Assembly (NCBI GenBank): GCA_963730585.1
Contig: CAVSSL010000010.1
Coordinates: forward strand, 682,001 to 746,000
From: Pedococcus_A sp963730585
GTDB lineage: Bacteria; Actinomycetota; Actinomycetes; Actinomycetales; Dermatophilaceae
Length of the DNA: 64,000 nt
Direction of reading: 5' to 3'
This document shows, one piece after another, positions 9,561 to 18,348 of the stretch; the stretch's first letter is position 1; each line of letters begins with the position of its first letter. The notes below the pieces were generated by a model. It was not told the DNA's origin. It searched no databases and saw nothing but the letters and a program-made list of their open reading frames with translations. The position numbers and the translations under genes were made by a program.

Positions 9561-11585
9561 TCAGACCTCAGGGCTCCTGTGGGCGAGCGCGACCGGCAGG
9601 GGCTCGCTGTGCACGACGGTCAGCGCCGACACCGCTCGGGTGAGCACGACGTAGAGGCGGCGCAGCCCGGTGCGCTCGTCGGGCTCGGCTGCCGCGATGG
9701 CCGACGGCTCGAGCACGACCACGCGGTCGAACTCCAGGCCCTTGGCCACGCTGGCCGGCACGACGTCGACCTGGTGCTCGACGTCACCGTGGTCGCTGCC
9801 GAGCACGCCGTGCTCGACTCCCTTGTGCTGCAACGCCTGCGACACCTCGGTCACCTGGGCGTCGGGGACGATCACGCCGACGGAGCCCGGCTCGGCGGTC
9901 TCAGCCATCACCACCTCCACGAGGCGGGTCAGGGCATCGCCGGGCTCGGTGTTCTGGATGGTGAGACGCCCCGGGTTGTCACGCACCGACACCGGCGCCC
10001 CCAGGCCGGCGGCCATGTGCGGCAGCAGCCGCGCGGCATACTCGATGACGCTGGCCGGCACGCGGAAGCCGCGGTCGAGCACCTCGACGTGGCTGCCCGG
10101 CTTGCCGAGGTGCTGCAGCGACTCCTCCCACGACGCGGTCGCCCACGGCGTGGTGCCCTGCGCGATGTCGCCGAGCACGGTCGCGGCCCCGGTGGTGCAG
10201 CGTCGCCCGACGGCCCGCAGCTGCATGGGGGAGAGGTCCTGTGCCTCGTCGAGCACGACGTGTCCGAGGCTCGGCGTGCGTTCGAGGTGGTCGCCCAGCT
10301 CGTCGAGCAGCACGGCGTCGGCCGCGGTCCACCGGGCCGAACCCTTGCTGCGAGGAGCCTTCTCCCACAACAGGAGTGACTGCTCCTCCTCGGTGAGCAG
10401 GCCGTCCGCGTGGGTCGCCAGGACGGTGGGGTCGGAGAAGAGCTCGAAGAGCACCGCCCTGGGTTCCAGTGCCGGCCAGAGCGACTGCGCGTACCGCTTC
10501 ACGACCGCCGAGCGCGCGACGCTGTCCTGAACGCGGTCGTCGGGGCTGTCACCGGCTCGCTCCATCTGCAGCAGCACCGCGTGGGCGAGGCGCTGCGGCA
10601 GCATCTGCCGGGCCGCGTCGTAGCGCACGCCGCGCGAGGCCAGCTCGGCGAGGATCTCGTTGACCTCGTAGGCCGGCACGCGCCACTTCCGCGATCCGCG
10701 CGGCACCACGAGCGCCTCGGTGGCGGTGCCGACGCCCGCCCACACCGCTCGGTGCAGCACCTCGGCCAGACGCGGGTCGCCTTTCAGCACAGCCGTTTCG
10801 GTGCTGTCGGTGGCGCGAACCGGCACGCTCGCGACCAGCTCCTCGATGGTGGTGTGACCGACGGCCACCTCGCCGAGGGCGGGCAGCACCGCGCCGATGT
10901 GCTCGAGGAACGCGCGGTTGGGCCCGATGACGAGCACTCCTGCGCGGGCCAGGCGGTCGCGGAAGGCGTAGAGCAGCCACGCCGCCCGGTGGAGGCCTAC
11001 GGCGGTCTTCCCCGTGCCCGGGGCGCCCTGGACGCAGATGGTCTGCTCGGCGCCCGCCCGGACGATCTCGTCCTGCTCGGGCTGGATGGTGGCGACGATG
11101 TCGCGCATCGGTCCCACGCGGGGCCGCTCGATCTCCTCGGCCAGGATCTGGCTGCGCACCTCGTGCTCGGCGCGGTCCTGGAGGTGCTCGTCCTCGTAGG
11201 CGGTGATGGCGCCCCGGTCGAGGCCGAAGCGCCGGCGCAGCGTGACGTGCATCGGCTCGGCCCGCGAGGCGCGGTAGAACGCGGTGGACATCTGCGCCCG
11301 CCAGTCGATGACGAGCGGGTCGCCGGCTGCGTCGGCCACGTGGCGCCGGCCGATGTACCACCGCTCGTCCTCGTCGGTGTCGACCCGCCCGAAGAAGAGG
11401 GTGGTGCTCGGGTCGTCGGCCAGGGAGGCGGCGCGCAGGTGCAGGGTGCGGGCGAGGTGCTCCGCCGAGATCGGGTCGTGGGCCTGCACCTGGAGCGACA
11501 GCGTCTGCTCGCGCATCCGCCGCAGCGCCTCCCTCGCGGTGGCCAGGTACTCCTGCTCTCTTCTCAGCTCCGGCGCGACAGACAC
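9561..11585 (-). CDS. HelD-like UvrD-family ATPase (RNA polymerase recycling factor)
   Basis: UvrD/Rep-like superfamily 1 protein, about 674 residues from GTG 11585. Walker A is GAPGTGKTAVGLHRAAW near residue 200, Walker B LDEAQDLSPMQLRAV near 455, and a C-terminal motif near RLYVVLTRA. The N-terminal helical segment (ELRREQEYLATAREALRRMREQ) matches the coiled coil HelD inserts into RNA polymerase, and the start YIGRRHV...DWRAQMSTAFYRA is typical of HelD rather than of DNA helicases. HelD releases stalled polymerase from DNA, and some actinobacterial members protect against rifamycins. The start is uncertain, since an open frame continues to 11714. A long nested hairpin lies between this gene and the upstream protease gene. 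Confidence 0.85.
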   Translation of the reverse strand: MSVAPELRREQEYLATAREALRRMREQTLSLQVQAHDPISAEHLARTLHLRAASLADDPSTTLFFGRVDTDEDERWYIGRRHVADAAGDPLVIDWRAQMSTAFYRASRAEPMHVTLRRRFGLDRGAITAYEDEHLQDRAEHEVRSQILAEEIERPRVGPMRDIVATIQPEQDEIVRAGAEQTICVQGAPGTGKTAVGLHRAAWLLYAFRDRLARAGVLVIGPNRAFLEHIGAVLPALGEVAVGHTTIEELVASVPVRATDSTETAVLKGDPRLAEVLHRAVWAGVGTATEALVVPRGSRKWRVPAYEVNEILAELASRGVRYDAARQMLPQRLAHAVLLQMERAGDSPDDRVQDSVARSAVVKRYAQSLWPALEPRAVLFELFSDPTVLATHADGLLTEEEQSLLLWEKAPRSKGSARWTAADAVLLDELGDHLERTPSLGHVVLDEAQDLSPMQLRAVGRRCTTGAATVLGDIAQGTTPWATASWEESLQHLGKPGSHVEVLDRGFRVPASVIEYAARLLPHMAAGLGAPVSVRDNPGRLTIQNTEPGDALTRLVEVVMAETAEPGSVGVIVPDAQVTEVSQALQHKGVEHGVLGSDHGDVEHQVDVVPASVAKGLEFDRVVVLEPSAIAAAEPDERTGLRRLYVVLTRAVSALTVVHSEPLPVALAHRSPEV

Positions 11586-11646
11586 AAGGACCCACCCTGC
11601 CACGTGGGGCCGCCCGGGCGCGACCGGCTTTCGCCGCGCGAAGGAT

Positions 11647-11728
11647 CCAGTCGACCAGCGGCGCGCGCACAGCAGAGCGGTGCGGCCCCAAGGGGTGAGG
11701 GGGTGGGGCCGCACCGCTGGTCGACTGG
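11647..11728 (-). terminator. Nested inverted repeats between the protease and HelD genes
   Basis: Inner stem: a perfect 15-bp pairing of 11676-11690 with 11704-11718 and a 13-base loop. Outer arms: CCAGTCGACCAGCG at 11647-11660 and CGCTGGTCGACTGG at 11715-11728, also perfect over 14 bases and overlapping the inner arm by four. In the direction of transcription the structure begins 8 bases after the protease stop and ends about 60 bases before the HelD start. It probably terminates the protease transcript and may also attenuate helD. Confidence 0.7.
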
Positions 11729-11735
11729 CTGTCGG

Positions 11736-13194
11736 TTACTGGCTGCTGCTCTTGGCCGTCAGGGTCGCGGTGAGCGTGAGCTCCTTGCCGTCGCGCAGCA
11801 CGGTCAGGGAGACCTTGTCGCCGACGGTGCGCTCGCGGATCTGCGCGACCAGCGACAGGGAGGAGTCGACGCGCTCGCCGTCGACGGCGACGACCGTGTC
11901 ACCGCTGCGCAGCCCGGCCTCGGCCGCCGGAGTGCCCGGCTGCACCTCGGCGATGCTGGCGCCGGCCCGCTTGGCGCTGCCGTCGGAGGCGGCGCCGTCA
12001 CGGGAGGTGACACCGAGCAGCGCATGCTGCGCCGAGCCCTTGTCGATCAGCTGGGTGGCGATCGCCTTGGCCTCGTTGACGGGGATCGCGAAGCCGATGC
12101 CGATGCTCCCGCCCTGCGACCCCTGCGAGGCGCCGAGCGTGGCGATCGAGCTGTTGATGCCGACCAGCTGGCCGCTGGCGTTGACGAGGGCGCCACCGCT
12201 GTTGCCCGGGTTGATCGCAGCCGACGTCTGGATGGCGTTGGTCACGACCGGCTCCGTCGACCCGGTGGGACTCTCGTCGCCGCTCGTCGTGACCGGCCGG
12301 TCGAGGGCGCTGACGATGCCGGTCGTCACGGTGCCGGCGAGCCCGAGCGGGTTGCCGACCGCCATGACGGGGTCGCCCACCTTGAGGGCGTCGGAGTCGC
12401 CGAGGGCCATGGCCTCGAGGTTGTCCGGCGGGTTCTTCAGGGTGAGCACCGCCAGGTCGGTGCTGGGGTCGGTGCCGGCCACCGTGGCGTCGTAGGCGCG
12501 CCCGTCGCTCAGCGTGACGCTGATCTGGCTGGCGTCGCCGCCACCGGTGACCACGTGGTTGTTGGTGAGGACGTGGCCCTTGCCGTCGATGACCACCCCG
12601 GAGCCCTGCCCGCTGCCGCCCTGGGCCTGCACCGTGATGGCGACGACGCTCGGCGACACGGCCGAGGCGGTGGCGGTCCAGTTGGGGTTGTTGGGGTCGG
12701 CCTGCTGGACCGGGGCCTGGTCGGTGCCGCGACCCAGGCTGGACGAGGAGCTCGCAGTGGAGGACGTCTGCGTGCTCCCGTCCAGCTGGGTCGCGGCATA
12801 CGTGCCGCCGCTGGCCAGGACGGCGGCGAGGGCCGCCACCGCGGTCAGCTCGGCCCAGCGGCGGGGCTTGGCCGGCTGGGCGTGCTCTGCCCCTTCCCGC
12901 GGTGTCGCGGGCGGGGGCGGTCCAGCCGGGGTCTGTGGGGCGCCGTATGCCGTGCCGGCGCCATAGGGGGAGTGGTCACCCTGGGTGCTCCCGGGGTCCG
13001 ACGGGGTAGCCGGTGGGGCTGGCCCAGGACGCCTGGGGGTCGTGGGCCGGGGGCGTCGGGGCGGAGGCGCCGTACCAGACCGGCTGGGTGTCGTCGCGAG
13101 GGATCTCGGCGGTGCGCTCGTAGGACTGTGCGTCGTCCGGCGCGGCGCCGGAGGGGGTCGTGCCGCGCTGCTGGTCGTGGTGGGTCTGGCTCAT
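11736..13194 (-). CDS. HtrA/PepD-like serine protease with PDZ domain (one frameshift)
   Basis: Membrane-anchored envelope protease. ATG 13194 follows AAGGAG. A cytoplasmic Pro/Gln-rich region of about 130 residues precedes one membrane segment (LTAVAALAAVLASGG) and an extracytoplasmic trypsin-like domain. The catalytic triad is His in LTNNHVV, Asp in DPSTDLAVL and Ser in NPGNSGGAL. One PDZ domain with GIxVxSVxxGTPAAEAGLRSGD-like sequence ends the protein. The frame breaks in the G run at 13003-13006. One extra base there interrupts GYP-SDPGSTQGD, and removing it gives a continuous 485-residue protein. The family assignment is strong. It follows the sensor kinase gene and fits an envelope-stress operon that degrades misfolded exported proteins. 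Confidence 0.88.
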
Positions 13195-13241
13195 CTGGTC
13201 TGCACTCCTTGATCGACTGCAACCAGTGAACCCGGGCAACG

Positions 13242-14784
13242 TCAGAGGCCTCTGGGCGCTTGCTGGGAGTTTCCTGTGGGCAGCTCCACGACGAACGTGG
13301 CACCGCCGCCGGACGTCTGGGCGACGCCGACCTTTCCCCCGGTGCGCGCCGACGATGGCTGCGACGATCGCCAGCCCCAGTCCATTGCCGCCCCCTGATC
13401 CCCGCGTCCGTGAGGGATCGGCCCGGTAGAACCGCTCGAACACCCTGCGTGCCGAGGCCGGGTCGACACCCGGGCCGTGGTCCCTCACCTCAAGGACAGC
13501 ACGGTTGGTGCCCGGCCGCACCCCGACGACCAGCTCGACCGGGGTGCCGGCGGGCGTGTGGCTGAGGGCGTTGCCCACGAGGTTGCTGAGCACCTGCCGC
13601 AGCTTGGCCTCGTCGCCGGGCACCACTGTCGGCTCGAGGTGCCCGCCGAGGCCCGTCAGCGAGACCCGTCGCGACGGGTCGAGCGCGCGGGCATCCTGCG
13701 CGGCATCGGCCGCCAGCACGGTGAGGTCGACGTCGGTGATCTGCATGGGCCGGTGGTCGTCGAGCCGGGCGAGCATGAGGAGGTCCTCGACGAGTCCGCT
13801 CATCCGGCTCGCCTCGCCCTCGATGCGCCCCATGGCGCTGGCGACGTCCTCCGGCTTGCTGACCGCGCCCTGGCGGTAGAGCTCGGCGTAGCCCCGGACC
13901 GTGGCCAGCGGTGTGCGCAGCTCGTGGGACGCGTCCGCGACGAACTGGCGCATCCGCTCCTCGGAGGCCTCCCGCACCGCGAAGGACTGCTCGATCTGCG
14001 ACAGCATCGAGTTCAGGGAGCGCGAGAGCGAGGTCACCTCGTCCTTGGCCGCCCGGGTGGGGATGCGCCGCCCGAGGTCCCCGGCGGCGATGGCGGCAGC
14101 GGTGTCCTCGATCTGGGAGAGCGGGCGGAAGGCCCGCCGCACGGCATACCAGCCGAGGACGCCGACGGCGACGGTCACGGCGAGCCCGATGAGCAGCTCG
14201 ACGAGCACCAGCCGGCGGACGGTGCGGTCGACCGTGCGCAGGGGCGTGGCCACCGCGAAGGTGAAAGCGTCATCACCCGTGCGCCCGGCGACGACCCGCC
14301 AGGTCATCGCACCGTTGGTGGATCCGACGGTGAACGGCTCGCCGGTGCGCACGCGCGGGTCGTTCAGCGGCAGCGGTGGGATGGCGGGGCGCAGCGGCTC
14401 GTTGCCGGGGTAGATGCCCACCGCCTCGTCGCCGTCGGTCGGCAGGAACACCACGGCATAGGTCCCGGGCAGGCTCCGCGCGCGCGGGCTTGCGATGATC
14501 CCGGCCGCCTGCTGCGCGACGGGGATCTTGGCGCGCTGCAGGTCCTGGTCGACGCGGGCGAGGAGGTCGCGGCGCATGAGGACGGTGGTCGCCGAGGCGG
14601 TGAGCACCAGCGCGAGCACCAGCAGCACCATGAGGATGGCGACGAGCCGCACCCGCAGTGGCAGCGCCTCAAGCCGCCGGGTGACCCGGGCCGGCACCGA
14701 GCCCCGCTTCCGTGGGGTGTGCGGGGCGGTGACCCCGGCGGCGTCGGGACCGGCCGCCGTCTGCACGGGCGCCTCGGGGGCCAC
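13242..14784 (-). CDS. Two-component sensor histidine kinase, MprB-like (one frameshift)
   Basis: Inner-membrane kinase paired with the response regulator gene whose stop lies one base upstream of its GTG start. Two membrane segments (about residues 45-65 and 185-205) flank an extracytoplasmic sensor. HAMP follows, then the H-box FVADASHELRTPLATVRGY near residue 285, N-box near LSNLVGNALSHTP, and G-boxes VRDHGPGVD and GNGLGLAIVAAIVGAH. The frame breaks after GAH near 13337-13343: one extra base in CACCGGGGGAAAG. Removing it gives GGKVGVAQTSGGGATFVVELP and a stop at 13242, a normal kinase end, 513 residues in all. Kinase, regulator and HtrA order resembles mycobacterial mprA-mprB-pepD. Confidence 0.92.
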
Positions 14785-14785
14785 C

Positions 14786-15490
14786 TCAGGACTCCGGCAG
14801 GCGGCGCAGCACGTAGCCGACGCCGCGCTTGGTGTGGATCAGCGGAGGGACGCCCTCGACATCGATCTTGCGGCGCAGGTACGAGATGTAGGACTCGACG
14901 ATGCCGGACTCGCCGCGGAAGTCGTAGTCCCAGACGTGGTCGAGGATCTGCGCCTTGGACAGCACCCGGTTGGGGTTGAGCATGAGGTAGCGCAGGAGCT
15001 TGAACTCGGTGGGGGAGACGTCGATGACGCGGCTGCCGCGCCGCACCTCGTGGCTGTCCTCGTCGAGCTCGAGGTCCTCGAAGCGCAGCGACGCGCTCTC
15101 GTCGACCTCGCCGCGGGTGCGGCGCAGGACGGCCCGGATGCGCGCGACGACCTCCTCGAGGCTGAACGGCTTGGTGACGTAGTCGTCGCCGCCGACGGTC
15201 AGGCCCTTGATCTTGTCGTCGACGGAGTCGCGGGCGGTCACGAACACGATCGGCAGCTGGCGCCCCGCCTCGCGCAGCCGTCGGGTGACGGTGAAGCCGT
15301 CCATGTCGGGGAGCATGACGTCGAGCACCACGAGGTCGGGGTGGTTCTCCGATGCGAGGCGGATCGCGGTGCCGCCGTCGCCGGCCACCGCGACCTCGAA
15401 CCCGGCGAAGCGCAGCGAGGTCGCCAGCAGCTCACGGATGTTCGGCTCGTCCTCCACGACGAGCAGGCGGGCCTCCGGGGTGGTGTTCAC
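14786..15490 (-). CDS. OmpR/PhoB-family response regulator
   Basis: DNA-binding regulator of 234 residues. Receiver domain (about 8-120) has acidic pocket VVEDE, phospho-acceptor Asp in LVVLDVMLPDMDG near residue 53, Thr in FVTARD and Lys in YVTKPF. The C-terminal winged helix contains SPTEFKLLRYLMLNPNRVLSKAQIL and ends RGVGYVLRRLPES. GTG 15490 gives the normal N-terminus VNTTPEARLLVVEDE. The kinase gene starts one base after its stop. By synteny it plays the MprA role of switching on envelope-stress genes, though the DNA-binding domain also resembles TrcR-type regulators. The region 15491-15649 must hold its promoter and that of the divergent CsoR-family gene. Confidence 0.95.
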   Translation of the reverse strand: MNTTPEARLLVVEDEPNIRELLATSLRFAGFEVAVAGDGGTAIRLASENHPDLVVLDVMLPDMDGFTVTRRLREAGRQLPIVFVTARDSVDDKIKGLTVGGDDYVTKPFSLEEVVARIRAVLRRTRGEVDESASLRFEDLELDEDSHEVRRGSRVIDVSPTEFKLLRYLMLNPNRVLSKAQILDHVWDYDFRGESGIVESYISYLRRKIDVEGVPPLIHTKRGVGYVLRRLPES

Positions 15491-15649
15491 GCGACCAGTC
15501 TCTCCCTGCAGTCTGGGAGTTTCCTGACAGGGCGCTGGGAGCCGTGACGCACTTGTGGGTCGGTGGGCGCGCCCTGTCCGAGGTGGGAGGAATGCCCACA
15601 CGCCCGGTCGGGGTTTAATCGTTGTCGCCTGCCCGATGAAGGAGAACCC

Positions 15650-15910
15650 ATGAACGTCGACCCCGACACCCTCACCGCCGCCCTGAACCGGCTCCGCCGC
15701 GCCCAGGGCCAGCTCGGCGGGGTGATCCGGATGATCGAGGAGGGCCGGGAGTGCACCGACGTGGTCACCCAGCTCGCCGCGGTCTCGCGGGCGCTCGACA
15801 AGGCGGGCTTCGCCATCATCGCGACCAACCTGCAGCAGTGCATCGTCGCCGGTGACGAGGCGGCGCTCGACAAGGAGAAGCTGGAGAAGCTCTTCCTCTC
15901 CCTGGCCTGA
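15650..15910 (+). CDS. CsoR/CstR-family small transcriptional repressor
   Basis: An 86-residue all-helical repressor of the CsoR/RcnR/FrmR family (DUF156), recognised by LNRLRRAQGQLGGVIRMIEEGRECTD. Ligand positions equivalent to C36, H61 and C65 of copper CsoR are C35, N60 and C64 here, so the metal-binding His is replaced by Asn. Two Cys without the His fit persulfide-sensing CstR-type proteins better than copper sensors; that reading is inference. ATG 15650 follows AAGGAG. The gene is alone; no copper ATPase, rhodanese or sulfur dioxygenase gene is adjacent, so its targets must be elsewhere. It is divergent from the two-component operon. Confidence 0.88.
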   Translation: MNVDPDTLTAALNRLRRAQGQLGGVIRMIEEGRECTDVVTQLAAVSRALDKAGFAIIATNLQQCIVAGDEAALDKEKLEKLFLSLA

Positions 15911-15937
15911 GGCCTTGAGGGCTCTCGTCCAGGGCTG

Positions 15938-17575
15938 CTACGGCAGGTCGTCGGCGTCGACGATCCGGTAGGCGTAGCCCTGTTCGGCGAGGAACCGCTG
16001 CCGGTGCGCGGCGAACTCGGCGTCGACCGTGTCGCGTGAGACCACCGTGTAGAAGTGCGCGGTGCGCCCGTCGCCCTTGGGCCGCAGCACCCGGCCGAGG
16101 CGCTGGGCCTCCTCCTGGCGTGACCCGAAGGTGCCCGACACCTGGATCGCCACGGACGCCTCGGGCAGGTCGATCGAGAAGTTGGCGACCTTCGAGACCA
16201 CGAGCAGGTCGATCTCGCCGGTGCGGAACGCCTGGAAGAGCTTCTGCCGCTCGGTCACGCTCGTCTGGCCCGTGATGACCTCCGCGCCGAGCCGGCTGGC
16301 GAGCTCGTCGAGCTGGTCGAGGTACTGGCCGATGACCAGCGTCGGCTCGCCCTGGTGCTGCTTGACGATCCGCTCGATCACCGGGTTCTTCGCCGGGGTG
16401 CACGAGGCCAGCCGGTAGCGGTCGTCGGGCTCGGCCGTCGCGTAGGCCAGGCGCTCGGAGTCGGGCAGGGTGACCCGCACCTCGACGCAGTCGGCCGGCG
16501 CGATGTAGCCCTGCGCCTCGATGTCCTTCCACGGGGCGTCGTAGCGCTTCGGTCCGATGAGCGAGAAGACGTCGGCCTCCCGCCCGTCCTCGCGCACCAG
16601 CGTGGCCGTCAGGCCGAGGCGCCGGCGGGCCTGCAGGTCGGCGGTCATCCGGAAGATCGGCGCCGGCAGCAGGTGCACCTCGTCGTAGACGATGAGGCCC
16701 CAGTCGCGGGCGTCGAGCAGGTCGAGGTGGGTGTAGGCGCCCTTCCTCTTCGTCGTCAGCACCTGGTAGGTCGCGATGGTGACCGGCCGGATCTCCTTGC
16801 GGGCACCCGAGTACTCGCCGATCTCGTCCTCGGTGAGCGAGGTGCGCTTGACCAGCTCGTCGCGCCACTGCCGGGCCGAGACCGTGTTGGTGACGAGGAT
16901 GAGGGTGGTCGCCTTCGCGTGGGCCATGGCACCGGCACCGACCAGGGTCTTGCCGGCCCCACAGGGCAGCACGACGACGCCGGAGCCGCCGTGCCAGAAC
17001 CCGTCGACGGCCTGCTGCTGGTAGGGCCGCAGCGACCAGCCGTCCTCGGCCAGGTCGATCGGGTGCGCCTCGCCGTCGACGTAGCCCGCCTCGTCCTCGG
17101 CCGGCCACCCGACCTTGAGCAGCTCCTGCTTGAGGTGGCCGCGCTCCGAGGGGTGCACCACCACCCGGTCGTCGTCGATGCGCGCGCCCACGAGCGGCTT
17201 GATCTTCTTGTGCCGCAGCACCTCCTCGAGCACGGGCCGGTCGGTGGTGCGCAGCACCAGGCCGTGCTCGTCGTCCTTCTCGAGGGTCAGGCGGCCGTAC
17301 CGGTCCATCGTGTCGGCGACGTCGACGAGCAGCGCGTGCGGCACGGCATACCGGCTGTAGGTGATGAGCGCGTTGACCACCTGCTCGGCGTCGTGGCCGG
17401 CGGCGCGTGCGTTCCACAGGCCGAGCGGGGTCACCCGGTAGGTGTGCATGTGCTCGGGGGCCCGCTCGAGCTCGGCGAACGGGGCGATGGCGCGCCGCGC
17501 CTCCTCGGCGCGCGGGTGGTCGACCTCGAGCAGGAGCGTCTTGTCGCTCTGGACGATCAGGGGTCCGTCGGGCAC
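15938..17575 (-). CDS. XPB/ERCC3-like DNA repair helicase
   Basis: Superfamily 2 helicase of 545 residues resembling bacterial and archaeal XPB. An N-terminal damage-recognition-like domain (1-170) precedes helicase domain 1, with Walker A LPCGAGKTLVG near residue 200, the DEVH box in LIVYDEVHLLPAP near 295, and GLTATLVREDG. Domain 2 has TLVIGQYLDQLDELA and motif VI EEAQRLGRVLRPKGDG. A 3' to 5' DNA helicase role in repair is known for homologues. GTG 17575 starts the gene. It lies near a second helicase-like protein (19314-21653), a pairing frequent in actinobacteria. Confidence 0.93.
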   Translation of the reverse strand: MPDGPLIVQSDKTLLLEVDHPRAEEARRAIAPFAELERAPEHMHTYRVTPLGLWNARAAGHDAEQVVNALITYSRYAVPHALLVDVADTMDRYGRLTLEKDDEHGLVLRTTDRPVLEEVLRHKKIKPLVGARIDDDRVVVHPSERGHLKQELLKVGWPAEDEAGYVDGEAHPIDLAEDGWSLRPYQQQAVDGFWHGGSGVVVLPCGAGKTLVGAGAMAHAKATTLILVTNTVSARQWRDELVKRTSLTEDEIGEYSGARKEIRPVTIATYQVLTTKRKGAYTHLDLLDARDWGLIVYDEVHLLPAPIFRMTADLQARRRLGLTATLVREDGREADVFSLIGPKRYDAPWKDIEAQGYIAPADCVEVRVTLPDSERLAYATAEPDDRYRLASCTPAKNPVIERIVKQHQGEPTLVIGQYLDQLDELASRLGAEVITGQTSVTERQKLFQAFRTGEIDLLVVSKVANFSIDLPEASVAIQVSGTFGSRQEEAQRLGRVLRPKGDGRTAHFYTVVSRDTVDAEFAAHRQRFLAEQGYAYRIVDADDLP

Positions 17576-17580
17576 GCGGT

Positions 17581-18285
17581 TCAGTACCCCGAGTTGTCGA
17601 AGCCGGTGGCGAAGATGGCGAGCGCGATGATGCCGCCGATCACCACGAACGCCACCGCGATGGCGTAGGCGATCCAGCCCCAGCGGGTGAACTTCGCCGA
17701 GTCGGCGGGCGACTCGCCCTGCTTGACCACCGCCATGATCCCGAGGATCAGGGCGGGGATGGCGAAGAAGCAGCCGACGAGGGTCGACAGGCCCGACACC
17801 ACCAGCAGCACGATCGCCGAGGTGTTGGTCGTGCCCTGCTGCGGCCGGCCGTAGGGGGAGGGCGCGTACCCGGGGCCCTGCCCGGGCTGCCCGGGGGCCG
17901 GCGGCCCGTAGCCGGGCTGGCCGTACTGGGCAGGGGGTCCCGGTGGGAAGCCGGCGCCGACCGTGCCGGGTGCCCCGGGCGCCGGCGGCGGGCCAGGCCG
18001 GGAGGGGTACCCGCCCGGTGCGCCTGCGGCATACGGGTTCTGGGCCTGGCCGTAGGGGTTCGGCGGTTGGCCGTAGGGACCGGGCTGGCCGTACGGGCCC
18101 TGCGGCTGGGAGGCGCCCTGGCCGGAGGGACCGGGCTCGGGCTCCAAGGGCTGCGTAGCGGACGGCGGCTCGAGGGCCTCGGTCTGGTCCGAGCGCTCGC
18201 CCTCGTCCCAGGCCGGTGAGGTGGGGTCGCGGTACTCGGGGGTCTCGCCCGAGCCGGCGCCCGGGTCCTTGGGCGTGTCGCTCAT
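17581..18285 (-). CDS. DUF4190 membrane protein with Pro/Gly/Tyr-rich N-terminus
   Basis: A 234-residue protein. The first 140 residues are acidic then low-complexity, rich in repeats of YGQP-like units. Two membrane segments follow: TSAIVLLVVSGLSTLVGCF near residue 150 and IAYAIAVAFVVIGGIIALAIF near residue 205. The pair with a short loop containing LGIMAVVKQG is the DUF4190 pattern. ATG 18285 is the start. It lies five bases upstream of the XPB gene in the same direction and may be cotranscribed. Function is unknown; the disordered tail suggests protein interactions at the membrane. Confidence 0.85.
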   Translation of the reverse strand: MSDTPKDPGAGSGETPEYRDPTSPAWDEGERSDQTEALEPPSATQPLEPEPGPSGQGASQPQGPYGQPGPYGQPPNPYGQAQNPYAAGAPGGYPSRPGPPPAPGAPGTVGAGFPPGPPAQYGQPGYGPPAPGQPGQGPGYAPSPYGRPQQGTTNTSAIVLLVVSGLSTLVGCFFAIPALILGIMAVVKQGESPADSAKFTRWGWIAYAIAVAFVVIGGIIALAIFATGFDNSGY

Positions 18286-18348
18286 GGGGCCAGCGTATAA
18301 CTGCCGCCCGTGCCGGGGGTTGGGGTCCGTGGTGGCAGGATCGGCCCC

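Noticed and set aside
10410..13229. A 939-codon open frame on the + strand opposite helD and the HtrA gene
   Set aside because: Composition artefact of a GC-rich genome: low-complexity Arg/Gly/His/Asp sequence with no family motif, antisense to genes with clear catalytic motifs.
13263..15526. 14-mer CTGGGAGTTTCCTG at 13263-13276 and 15513-15526, flanking the two-component genes
   Set aside because: One copy is coding sequence at the kinase end. A 14-base match in 64 kb is expected several times by chance, so a shared operator is not supported.
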